A stretch of DNA of 64,000 nucleotides from Xanthoparmelia taractica (taxonomy: Eukaryota > Ascomycota > Lecanoromycetes > Lecanorales > Parmeliaceae), in the NCBI GenBank assembly GCA_033085395.1, contig JANQBS010000217.1, positions 1 to 64,000 of the forward strand, given 5' to 3'. The notes under the pieces were generated by a model. It saw only the letters and a list, made by a program, of their open reading frames with translations. It did no database searches and was not told the DNA's origin. The translations under genes and the position numbers were made by a program. Shown here in pieces: positions 45,434 through 56,365 of the stretch. Every line of letters begins with the position of its first letter. The stretch's first letter is position 1.

Positions 45434-46629
45434 ATGTATGGAAAGTCATGGACACTCGCTCTTGCACCGGCTCTTCTCGTAGCCTTATTCCTGTCACCCT
45501 CCTCCGCAAGCACAGTCTGCAACGCCTCGCTCTACGGCAGCCCAAACCCAATTGACTGCTTGAGAATTCTCCTCGACGATCATAAAGCGGGAACCTACGG
45601 CCTAGAGAGCATCGACGGAAAGGACCATTTCTTCTACACAAAGGGGTTCGACCAAAGACCGTCAGACGTCACCCGAACCCAGTGGCGGAACAAGGTGCAT
45701 CTTGCGCAGACAACTCATAGAGGTTAGTATTGTCTCCAGCCACGCTTGACGAGGGCCCACTGGACTGAGAACTACCCACGACAGGTGGCTGTAGCGTCTT
45801 TCTAGCTGTCGGATTTGACGCCAAAGGGGTTCTATCATACGATAAAGGGAAATTTCTCAGCATCGCAAGGCCAGCGAGCAAAGTCCAGGCATATTGCTCA
45901 CATTTCCCCGAGCTTGGAGATGGTGTGCCCACGATGGAAGGCGGACAGGGCTGGGCTGGTGAGACAACCATGATTCTTCTGCGTGGAAGATGCGATGAGC
46001 TGACTTGCAACTCCATTCATGTAGGCGAGAGAGGTCGTATCCTTACGATACTCTACTCGAACACATCTGCATTCGCCGACATGCTTGCAGCAGATCACAA
46101 TGTGGAAGGGATGCTGCCAGACTTGAAGGCAATCTCAGCTCGGAATCCGCCAACAGTCCCAGATGCTGAACCCTGGTGCGGAACAACTCAACACTGCTCA
46201 GGGTCAAGGGACTGCAGGCGTGAGTTTGGCTGTGTATGCATCGCAGAAAAATGGTACGGAGAATTCTACACCGGCACATGCAGATTGCCATTTTCTGGCA
46301 ACCGGAATGGCCGGGGACTCCTTGGGACCGACTTGGCCAATGCCACTGAGTCGAGTTTCTCCATGAACAGTACCCTTACGGGAGAAGGTACGATGGATTT
46401 GGCTTGCCCTTGCAACTGCACTTATGTCTCGAGAGCTTGCTGCAACTCACTGATGGGGATTGTGTACGAGGCGCCAAACTTGCGGCTGGGTTCCGTACAG
46501 GCGCCGTCGGTAAACCTGACTTGTAATGCAACGACGGGTGAATTTCAGGCTTCGAATATGACACTTGATGTGATTTTGACAAGGAAACGGGGTCATGAGC
46601 AAAGCACAGTATACGAACTGGGCTCTTGA
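45434..46629 (+). CDS. Secreted Cys-rich fungal protein, two exons
   Basis: Exons 45434-45722 and 45785-46629 (1,134 bases, 377 residues); the 62-bp intron (GTTAGT...GACAG) joins TTHRG to GCSVFLAVGF. A signal peptide (LALAPALLVALFLSPSSAS) is followed by VCNASLYGSPNPIDCLRILL, GDGVPTMEGGQGWAG, RGRCDELTC, then a Cys-dense region (WCGTTQHCSGSRDCRREFGC, CVCIAEKWYG) and a final LACPCNCTYVSRACCNSLMG. Several N-glycosylation sites are present. It is an extracellular protein of a fungal family without known activity. The LYGSPNPIDC motif recalls the N-terminus of the protein at 26379-27391. The frame is open upstream to 45263, but the Met at 45434 begins the signal peptide directly. Confidence 0.72.
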
Positions 46630-47555
46630 CAATTTTTTTCGGCGCGCGAGAAGAGTATGGGTAGACTGCACCTTGTCTGTTGTTCCACCTGCCAAGCGAT
46701 GGACTACACATGACCCTTGGTTTCAAAGGGGCGATAGCTGGGATTCAATTTGCGTTCGTCCTCATCGCCTTTCTTCTCTGCTAGCGAATTAACAGACGCG
46801 TTTTAAATTGTGAGAGGTGTATTGCCTGATTGGTCCACGGTAGCGACGAAGGTGCTGGTGATGGAGCACAGCGAGAGTTTGCATTCTACTACTCAATATC
46901 TCTACGCTGGTCTCCGGCATGAGGCGAAAAATCGCGAAGGGGAAAGAGCCCGCCTTGCTTTTACTGTTTCACCAACAACAACAATATGTTGAAAAGAGGA
47001 CGTGGCTTTCCGTAATCAACCATAAGCACGAGGTGGCAGCCATCCCCTGGATAGTAGCAGTATTCATCTGTACCCATCAGTCTTGCAACGCTCCATCAAA
47101 CAGATTTTCATACAACTTGTCCAAAGTTCTAACACTGCACAATGCAGCCTCCCGTAATCCTCTTAGGGCTTGTATGATAATGACACGATTGAGCAGCACA
47201 TTTCCAAGCGAAATATACACATATGGTCTCATTAGATGACCCTGAGTTGCACGGAATTCGAAGTACATCAGGTAGGCATACCCCAGATTCTAGGGATGTT
47301 CAGAAATACGGAGATTGTGTTAGGTGTTTGTACTTATCTTTGGAAAAAGCTCCAAACGCTAGCAGAGTTGTTGCGGAGTTTTCGACGGACATTCCGCCGA
47401 ACTTTAGCCGAGGACATCGTCGTTTCCGATTGCCAGTCCAACAGAAACATTGTACCTCCTCTGTTGCAATTCCGCCAGTACAAACATACGGACGAACCAG
47501 ACGCAATGATCACTCGAGCGCTATATGAGAAGCAAAGGAAGTGTGCCCAGTGAGG
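46630..47555. other. Upstream region of the histidine kinase gene
   Basis: Non-coding as far as can be seen; frames at 47223-47553 overlap each other and lack motifs. An additional 5' exon of the kinase cannot be excluded. Confidence 0.35.
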
Positions 47556-50500
47556 ATGATAGATGGCCAGGGCACAACGGGGCATAGACCAATGCTCGCT
47601 CTAGCGCTGAGCGACATTGGCATGATTGAGCTGCTCGAGTGCGATCCAAGGCCGACATTCATCCTTGACCTTGAGGGGCTTCAGTATGCCAACGACGAAG
47701 TCCTGCACACTGTCTTCACCAATGCATCCCTCAAGCGCCTTCCTCGCATCCTATATCCGGCACAAGTGAAAAGGGATGCTCCGTCGGACGATGATGAGCT
47801 GGAGCAATACTGGGACTTCAAGGAATGGGCAACCCGCTCCCCTACATATAGGCAGACCGCCGACGGCTTTGCAAATCCTTTCAACTATCGGGACCTTTCG
47901 TGGACATGCTCAACGCTGAGGAAAAGATGGCGGATAATCAGCGGTTCTGCAATTGGTCCTAAAGACACGTCCGCAGGATTATCTCCAGGGCGTGCTGCTG
48001 AACCACAGAAAGACCCTCAGGGTGTGGTCAACGCGTCGAGGAGTAAACAGGAAGAGAAGGGGAAGCTTCAAGCAAGCCTACATCCTGCATGGGTCGACGG
48101 ACTACCATCAAGTGAACACACAGAACTATTCAAAAACACGGATTGGTCGGCTACGGCACTTGGATCCCTAGAAACCTGGTCTAGCTGCCTTCGACAGATG
48201 ACGCGCCTCCTTATGTCCGACTCTCGCGCTGCTGCCGTGTTCTGGTACAGGCCAGTAATCAAATGACCTCACGAATGCTGCTAAATTATCTGCCAGGGGT
48301 CCGCAGAGGGTGGTGTTATACAACGAAGCATATATAGCTGTGGCAAGTAGGAAGCACCCTCAAATGATGGGCGCAACCTTGGAACAAGGCTGGGCGGAAG
48401 TAGCCGAGGAACTTGAACCGGTCTTCCTTAGCGCCGAGCGACTGGGACGTGCAACGACATTGGAGGACAAGTTGTTCTACATCCAAAGGCATGGCTATGT
48501 TGAGGAGACGTTTTTCTCTTACAACATGGTACCTATCCGAGACGAAAACGGAAACACAGAAGGGTTCTACAATGCCCCCTTTGAAACAACAAAGCAGAAG
48601 ATATGGGAACGAAGGACTTCGACGTGAGATCACGTCGTCCCTAGGACTCTTGGACACCATCACTCACTATCACTAGTCTCCTCTCTACCGTCAGTGCACC
48701 CGATATGGCTTCGTATTGGCGTGAAGTCTTAAAAGGATTCGAGACAAATGAGCGCGATATACCACTGGCAGTGATCTACTCTCTTGAATCCGACGTGGCT
48801 GACAAGTCGCAAACATCAATCATTCATCTACAAGCAACTTTAGGTGTACCAGAAGGCCATCCACTAGCACTAAAGCGTGTAGATCTAATGCAAAGCAATC
48901 ACGTAATTTCACCCCTTCTACAGAAGAGTATTTCCGCCAACGGTCCAACTGTCTTCCAGCGAGATGATGGGACTCTGCCCGAATCGCTGCTCCAAGGTAT
49001 CGAGTGGCGCGGCGTTGGCGAACCGTCCAAGGCTCTCGCTGTGTTACCCCTTACTGCAGGAGAGGAGGTCCTAGGGTTATTGCTGATTGGACTGAATCCG
49101 CGAAGAGCATACGACGAGGATTATGCCGGCTTCATAGAGTTGTTACATCGACAACTATCCACGTCTCTGACATCAGCGGCACTGATAGAGCAAGCTAAAG
49201 TCAAGCAAGCTGAGCTGTCCAAAGATTTGGCCGAGGGGGAATCCAGGTTCAAGGCTCTGACAGAACTCAATGCTGCCGGGTTGTCTCCCATCAATAGTCA
49301 TCATGATTGCAATGACTAACCACCTTTTAGCTTATTCTACATTAGCCCTCAGGGGGCAGTCCTGTATGCAAATGATACATGTATGTCGCCCACTGCCTTC
49401 AGTCGTTTCTTGCATGTCGTTGTCTAACTCGACGTAGGGGTAAGATGATCATCCCAGAACATTGGAGCGGATCTGAGTGATGCTGATCTATTTATAGTAC
49501 AGTATGACAGGCCTTTCCAAAGATGACCACTCAGAGATGTAAGTCGTACTTCCATTGCTTAATAGGAATTCAAGAACGACTCGCTAGGTGTGCTTAATGT
49601 CGGTGACGGACTACTATGCTGACGATACTTATTAATGACGTAGGGCGTTCATGAATATCATCATGGAAGAAGATCGTCCAATGGTGGCACAAGAGTGGTA
49701 CAACTTAAGTGAGCTAAGGCTTAAGCGCACTTTTGAGATGCGGATTATACACAAGTGGTACCATAGGGAAAGCGGCTCCTGGAAGCACAAATGGATTATT
49801 GCTTCCTGTGGCCAGGATGAAAACGAAGACGGATCTCTCAAAAGCGTCATGGGAAGTATCACTGATATCAGCCTTTTGAAGCAAGCTCAAGAAGACGCTT
49901 TAGAACGCGCGACGCTTTCAGAACAGCTCGCTCAGTCGCAGAAAGAGGCAAACGAAATACAAGTACGTAGTAGGATAGAGGCGGAAGAGGCAAGAAAGAG
50001 CATGGAAAGATTCATGGATATAACAAGCCATGAGATGCGCAATCCCCTGAGCGCTATTGTGCAGAGCGCGGATGGAATCTCGTCTTCACTTTTGGAATTC
50101 CAAGCCTCATCGAAGACACCAGTCATCTCGGATGAGCTTGTCGAAAGCAGTCTTGAAGCCACCCAAATCATAACCGTTCGTTACCACCGCTCGCAATGTT
50201 GCAGACCTCCAGCTGACCTGCATGACCAACAGCTCTGTGCACAGCACCAAGGGCGGATTATCAATGACGTTCTGACACTTTCAAAAATCGATTCGGCAAT
50301 GTTGCAAGTATCACCGATCCAGACACAGCCTCCAGTCGTTGTTAATGGGGCACTAAAGATGTTCGAAGGAGAACTCATGTCCCATGGGATCCAGCTTGAC
50401 TTCTCTTTTGAGGAATCATACGAGCGCTTCGGGATTGACTGGGTAATGATGGACCCCTCTAGAGTAACGCAAATCCTTATCAACCTCCTCACTAATGCAA

Positions 50501-51712
50501 TCAAATTTACACAATCCGAGAAAAAGCGCGAGATAAGTGTATCAATCGGAGGGTCAATAAAAAAACCTCCTACTAGTGAACAAGTCAATATTGAATGGTT
50601 TCCATCCCGAGGTATCGCCTCGAAAAGAGACTTGACACTCGAGCATGAGTGGGGCGAGGAGAACCCTGTCTTTGTTTACTTTGCTGTCAAAGACACTGGC
50701 CGAGGTGTGAGCGACGAGGAGAAAGCCCGCCTGTTCAATCGTTTCGCGGTATTTGTTTAGATCTAAGATTGGATGAGCCCTCAGCTAAAAGTGCGAGCAG
50801 CAAGCAACCCCGCGAACCCACGTAAAGTATGGGGGCTCGGGACTCGGTCTTTTCATCTCGCGTGAGCTTACAGAACTGCATGGCGGCGAAATTGGGCTTT
50901 CCTCTGAGGTGGGAAAGGGCAGTAAGTGGTCTTAATGACCTTGAGCCTTCGACGGAAAGGAGAAGGTGGCTAAGTCAATCTCAGGTACCTTCGCGTTCTA
51001 CATTAAAGGAAAAAGAGCGTCTCCACCCGCCGGAGCGATGACGCAGCAGGCCGAGGCACGACCAGTGACCTTTCGACCCAAATCACTCGACAAGGCCCGG
51101 AGATCGGAGTCAGACGGTCTGTCTGGTTCGCCAAGCCAGCCCATACAACTTATCAACCAGGGCAAGGATGATCCACGCAAGATTCAGGTCTTGCTTGTTG
51201 AGGATAATATAGTCAATCGTAAGGATCTCCTACCACTTCCCGATCTATTCGGACTGACCATAGACTAGAGAAGGTTCTTAGCAAACAGCTCCAGAAAGCT
51301 GGATGTACCGTTTACGTTGCAAATCACGGCCAAGAAGCGCTGGACTTCCTACAGCATTCTCAGCTATGGAAAGACAATCCTGGAGGCGAGCCCGTTGACG
51401 TCGTCCTTATGGATCTTGAGATGCCGATAATGGACGGGCTTACGTGTACTCGACGGATCAGGGAGTTGCAGGCTCAAGGTACCTTGATCAGACATGTGCC
51501 GCTCATTGCGGTCACGGCGAATGCGCGGCAGGAGCAGATTCAGACTTCAATGGCGGCCGGAATGGTACGTTGTTTACTGGTGTTTATACCATGAAGAGGC
51601 TCTGCGCATCGAACTAACAAATCTAATGTGCAACTAGGACGATGTTATGCCAAAACCTTACAGGGTACCGGAGCTACTTACTAAGATGGAAGCGCTGACG
51701 CGACCAGACTGA
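47556..51712 (+). CDS. Hybrid histidine kinase (PAS-like/GAF-like/PAS, HisKA, HATPase, receiver)
   Basis: Exons: 47556-48244, 48297-48623, 48695-49279, 49331-49380, 49438-49439, 49498-49538, 49644-50175, 50233-50748, 50798-50921, 50985-51218, 51269-51564, 51638-51712; 3,471 bases, 1,156 residues. The N-terminus has PAS-like regions (DPRPTFILDL; VVLYNEAYIAVASRKHP) and a GAF-like region (ALAVLPLTAGEEVLGLLLIG), then a PAS domain. The H box is DITSHEMRNPLSA (His694), the N box VTQILINLLTNAIKF, the G boxes VKDTGRGVS and YGGSGLGLFISRELTE. The receiver has LLVEDNIVN, VVLMDLEMPIMDG (Asp1082) and MPKPYR (Lys1138). It autophosphorylates on His and passes phosphate to Asp, then to a histidine phosphotransfer protein upstream of a MAPK or response regulator. 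No membrane helix is seen, so it is probably cytosolic. A two-base micro-exon is needed to keep the PAS frame. The signal is unknown. Confidence 0.9.
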
Positions 51713-52952
51713 GGTCATGCTAAGCCAGGTAAGGTCTTGAAACGATGCCTATACTAGTCTCGGAAGGAATGGATGTCTTGACCAGGAGAAGATACTCGAA
51801 AGGTCCACCTCTCCGGTCCTTGGAGTAGCTGACCAGCTTGGGCTTTGGGCGGGAAGTTATGCTCGCGTATAAACATATGCTTTACATCAATAATGCTGAC
51901 CCTTTAATTCGGACAATTGAACCAAGAATTCATGTACATAATGTCGCTAAATACATATGTTGAGAAGACCAAGCTCGAGCCACTGAATGCATTTCTAATA
52001 CCGTCAAGCTCCCGTGCCTCCACTGCCAGCTACCTCAAGGCTAATCGGACGCTCGTTCTTGTATCACTCTGGTCTACCACTAGTGCTTTGGCCTCGAGGC
52101 TTAATTGAATCACGGTCGTGTACTACACATGTGAATCCAAGAATTACGGCTGCTTGGAACGCCTATTCCAAGGCTTCTTCAGCGCTTCAATTCTCCCGTC
52201 AACGAGTTGCCACACTGGCTGGCGATCAATGACTGACTTATCTTCCACACCCCTTGCCACATGAGCTCCTTTCGATTCCCTCTTGATAAGACCTCTGCTT
52301 TCCCCGTGACCTCTCTTTTGTCGGAGGCCTCAGTTACCAAGTCCGATTGATCATGTAATCGCTTTGGCCGTGTATTCCGGTATAAGCCACCCCTCACTGA
52401 TCATCCTGACATTGGCACCTCGCCGCTCCCAAAGCTGAAACCGGGCCGTTCAATAACTCCCTTCCATGAAAAATTACCGCAACTCCCCTAGCGTCCTGTG
52501 CACCATCGCATACGTTCACTGCCTCGTCGGATTGTCGAGATACATGTGCGTGCTGCAAAAACATCTAGGTCTCTGGAACCGAGCTCCATCGTCTTCGTTG
52601 ACAGCTCAAAGTACGCGATCATTCTGTATCGCAATTATGGCGGCGGGCGAGGTTAGTTGCGTTCGGGGGCGAGGTCTCGGTACTTGATGAAAGAGATGCC
52701 GTGGGTGGCGTCCAGTTGTCGCGTTACCCGTGTGGTGTCGCTGCCGATTGCGAGAGAGCTCCTTTGTATAGATAGGGTCGGATTGGGGATGTGGCCAAAT
52801 GTGGCCCTAGTTCCTGAGTTGAATAGTAGAGCTGCATGCCATGGATCTGCCTTGTAACCTGCTTAGTCAACATGATCCGACCTTACCTGCTTCTCGAATG
52901 CAAACTGTTTTCATCTCTCGGTTCATTGCGCTTTGCTCTTTATCTTTCCGTC
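51713..52952. other. Intergenic
   Basis: 1.2 kb without a protein-like frame between the kinase and the APH pseudogene. Nothing else recognised. Confidence 0.4.
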
Positions 52953-53710
52953 ATGACAGATGCTACAGACAAGACCGGTATTGACAAAGACATCGACAAA
53001 TGGGAGATTGCAGCCGATAGAAATTACACCTTGACCTCAACAACGTTCACCAAGCGACAGCTGCGACAACACGAAAGATATACTAATTACAAGCGCAAGC
53101 TCGTCACTGTACCTTGGTCGCGCGAACGGCTCGAGAACGAGAGAGATGCCTTGCTTTTCATTGCTCAGAATACAACCATTCGCGTTCCAAGGTTCCTCGA
53201 TTTTTCAAGTGAGGTGATGTTGCTAGCGTCCCAATGGAGGCCGTGGACGGAGAGCTCATGGACGAGTTGGCCAAAATCCTCAACAAAGAGGATCAGGAGA
53301 CACTCAATAACAACTTCCTTCTGTACATCAGTAACACAGTACTTCCTCAGCTCCAAAAGTAGAGATCCGGCACACTTGGCTCGTTGCGCGGCGATATTGT
53401 CCCGCCATATAGATTACAAGCTAAAGATAAAAGAACTCATTGGCCGTCGAAAAGATCAGCTACTGAGGACTACGTCTAATGCCACAATGACCTTGCACAG
53501 CACAATATAGTGGTCAACTCAGAAACTCTCCAAGTCGCCTCGATCATCGACTGGGAGTTTTCTGGGTTCTACCCTGAAGGCTTTGAGTTCCCGTTCCGGC
53601 TTACAACACGCGCAAATAGAGTGGACTGGGGCAATGAAGACCCCGCCATCGAACGTGTCATCAGGTCAATTGACGAACCAGGTAAGACTAGCCGTACTCT
53701 TGCGCCATAG
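52953..53710 (+). pseudogene. APH-type phosphotransferase (aminoglycoside/choline kinase-like) pseudogene
   Basis: The frame starting at ATG 52953 gives ERDALLFIAQNTTIRVPRFL and then loses frame near 53213. The following frame reads DVASVPMEAVDGELMDEL, NTVLPQLQK, then TAG (53360-53362), then RSGTLGSLRGDIVPPYRL, TEDYV, TAA (53477-53479), then CHNDLAQHNI and VASIIDWEFSGFYPEGFE. HND...N is the catalytic loop and DWEF the metal-binding motif of the APH fold, so the fold is clear, while one frameshift and two stop codons break the gene. A possible terminal intron starts at GTAAGA (53682). Intact relatives in fungi are numerous and mostly uncharacterised small-molecule kinases. Confidence 0.8.
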
Positions 53711-54512
53711 CCAAGCGCCGCACTGACAGTCTTAGACCCAAACATACTACTTTCTCGCCTATGGGGCGCAAGTATGACTCACTTGCGCGTGATCCTCTTA
53801 TCTCCCTTTTCCTGGCTTGCAAATGCATGCTTCAACGCCGTCTCGAATCTGTTCTCTCGGCTCAGGAACCATCATTCTCTGAGAAAGGACCACTAGGCAG
53901 ATTTCTTCTTGCTGAAGAACCGTGCACTTCTTGCCTGGCGTCTCTCGTACTCAACCCCAACAGAATGCAAGTGGAGTCTACTTGTCAGCGTGCAAAGGGA
54001 CCGACTGGACCGTCGATATATTTTACGCCAAAGTGACGGTGAGTCCTGTCCATAAAGGACACGGATTGTAGGGAATTAGACATAGCGGCGAGATTTTTAG
54101 ATGCCTGTAGCCTTACTGGGAGAACGCGACCAAATCTTCGCAGAGTAAACTCAAATTCTGGAGTGTGAAGGTATGGAAGAAGAGGGTCAAATATATATCA
54201 CATAACTCAGTCGAGCTTGGTGTGTATGTGATGGCGCTGCAAAAGTTCTATGTATTAATTCGAATCTACCCTTTTATTATGGCGAGTATATTGCGCCTCA
54301 TTCGTAGCAGCCGTCACTCCAGCACAGCTTGAACGGGATGGAGCAAGCCGGTTTGGCTCTTCAGGGAAGTAGTGTGCGACGGCAGACTAAGCTATCTAGC
54401 AAAAAGGTCCTAGACATGCTGATCATCTCCATTGCACACCAGCGTCCGCCTCCCACCTCACCCAGAACCTCTCCACCAAATCTTTACTCATCATATCTAT
54501 ATTCGATATTCT
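53711..54512. other. Intergenic with possible APH 3' remnant
   Basis: After a TTAG acceptor near 53737 a frame (PNILLSRLWGASMTHLRVIL) may be the last exon of the APH pseudogene. The rest is unassigned. Confidence 0.35.
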
Positions 54513-55393
54513 TCAAGTCATTCGATCCCAATACCCACCGCCCGCGCCTTTCCCAGCTACCGCCTCATCATAGCTGCATGCAAGGTATACCCCTGTCGCC
54601 GCACCCTGACTCACGTCCGTAGCTAGCACGGTGTTTGTCATCTTCAACAGCCAAAATGGCGGATCCGCAAAGAAGCCGGTTTCCGTCAATTGGCCGAAGA
54701 TTGGTGTCGCCGTGAAGCCGGGGCTGCAAGCGTGCGCGATCCTGCGACTCGCCAAACCGGCTTCCGCGGCTTTGCGGTGGAAGTGGCTCTGGACCAGTTT
54801 GGCAAAGGCAACTTGCATTGCTTTTGTTTGGGTGTAGACGGCGCTATCGCGGGGCTTGAGCTTGAGGTCATGATGATGCGGACGCCGGGCGCGAAATGAG
54901 GTTCGAGGAGGTGGGTGAGTAGAAATGAACCGAGAAAATTCGTCTCGTAGATCACAGGGAAGCCGTCGGGTGAAAACTCCTGCCCTGATGGTGCGGTGCC
55001 GATGCCGGCGTTATGGAAGAGGAGATCAATTTTGGTGTTGAGCGTCTTCCAATTACGAGCAAAACCGCGGACAGAATCCAGCGACGAAGTGTCCAGAACC
55101 AAGGCTTCGACGCGTCCACCGGAGCCTGTGACTTGAGATACGATTCCAGATACAGCTGCCTCCGCTTTGGAGATGTTGCGGCATGCTAGGTAGATCGTGC
55201 AGCCTCTTCGAGCCAATTCATGGGCAACCTCCAGACCGATACCACTGTTGCCGCCGGTGACGATGGCGATTTTGCCATGAAGGTCTGCAGGGGGGGGCTT
55301 GAGCGTTGAGTACAGGCGGCCGAGTGCTAGAGCGGCTATTGATAGGGTCAAGTCGCGAAAGTTGTCGAAACGCGAGGGAACTGAGGCAGACAT
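54513..55393 (-). pseudogene. Short-chain dehydrogenase/reductase pseudogene
   Basis: Frame from ATG 55393: a hydrophobic leader, then IAIVTGGNSGIGLEVAHELA (the TGxxxGIG nucleotide-binding motif), LACRN, LVLDTSSLDSV and LLFHNAGIGTA, ending RIIMTSSS. The catalytic YTQTK (54836-54822) lies in another frame, followed by MQVAFAKLVQSHFHR and SPGFTATPIFGQL to the stop at 54513. Between MTSSS and AVYTQTK only a few codons remain where family members have roughly 25-30, and the frame changes; no intron can fit there. So a deletion with frameshift removed part of the active-site region. The parent was an NAD(P)-dependent retinol-dehydrogenase-like SDR. It lies next to the inverted-repeat element at 55447. 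Confidence 0.8.
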
Positions 55394-55446
55394 AATAAAT
55401 ATAGCTATACACTTGAGCCTTCTTTATTCTCCACATATATATATAT

Positions 55447-56365
55447 CAACGCGCCCAGTAGTCCAAATAGTCCGTCCAAAAGCCTAGACTAGTCCAAAAT
55501 AAAGCTATACACATAGTCCACAGTCCGTCCAGATCCTGGACCGTCCAAAGCACTCTGGACTAGTCCGGACTAATAGTCCAGAGCCTCATCCAGGTCTTTA
55601 AAGACCTCTATAGCCCCCTTCGTTATAATATCAACGATAGCATACAGATCTTCCTCTATAAAGATCTCAAGTCGAAATCATAACTTCAAATACTTCAAAA
55701 GCTTAATGATCTCACTCTTGAGACTAGTCATAAGAATAAATATAATAAGAATCAAAATGCTTAAGAGATACTCGATCTCGGATTAGGTGTTTACGCTAAT
55801 ATTTTAGTATAGCTATCTTTAGATAATTTCTTCTCTTGATACTTTCTTTCTAAAGCTCTAACTAATAACGTAACGAGTAATATAAAATTATTTGAAGGTT
55901 GTTGAGTAGAAGGATTAAATCGTTTCGTGGGTTATTTGAGAGACAATATCTTTTCGAGTCGTCTTATTACGTGTGTGATTGACGGGCTTAAACGAGGCTG
56001 TAGATCTCGCGGCGATAATAAATGAGATCGTAGCAGTAATAGAAGCCTCTAATAGATCAGATTCATTATCGCTAGGTGTTATAATGATATGATTGTTAAA
56101 ACATAAACTAAAAGACTTGGTGAAGTGATGATTTTCTCCGCTTGCTACTAAAAATACGTCTATTATAATTAGATATACACCTCAAACACCATCACTAAAA
56201 TTATTTAAAATCCACCACTAGACTATTAGTCCAGATCGTCCGTCCAAGCATATGGACTAGTTCATGGACCGTCCAGCATATGGGCGAACTAGTTCATGAA
56301 CTAATAGTTCTAGAGTAGTCCAGACTAATAGTTCAAGCATTAAGGACGGACTACTGGGCGCGTTG
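55447..56365. mobile_element. 919-bp inverted-repeat element with subterminal AGTCC repeats
   Basis: Ends CAACGCGCCCAGTAGTCC and complement (GGACTACTGGGCGCGTTG), set in (TA)n on both sides, so the insertion site was probably TA-rich. About 170 bases inside each end are filled with short motifs AGTCC, GTCCGTCC, TAGTCCAGAC and their complements, a layout typical of transposase-binding subterminal repeats. The interior is AT-rich without a gene, so it is non-autonomous. Confidence 0.82.
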
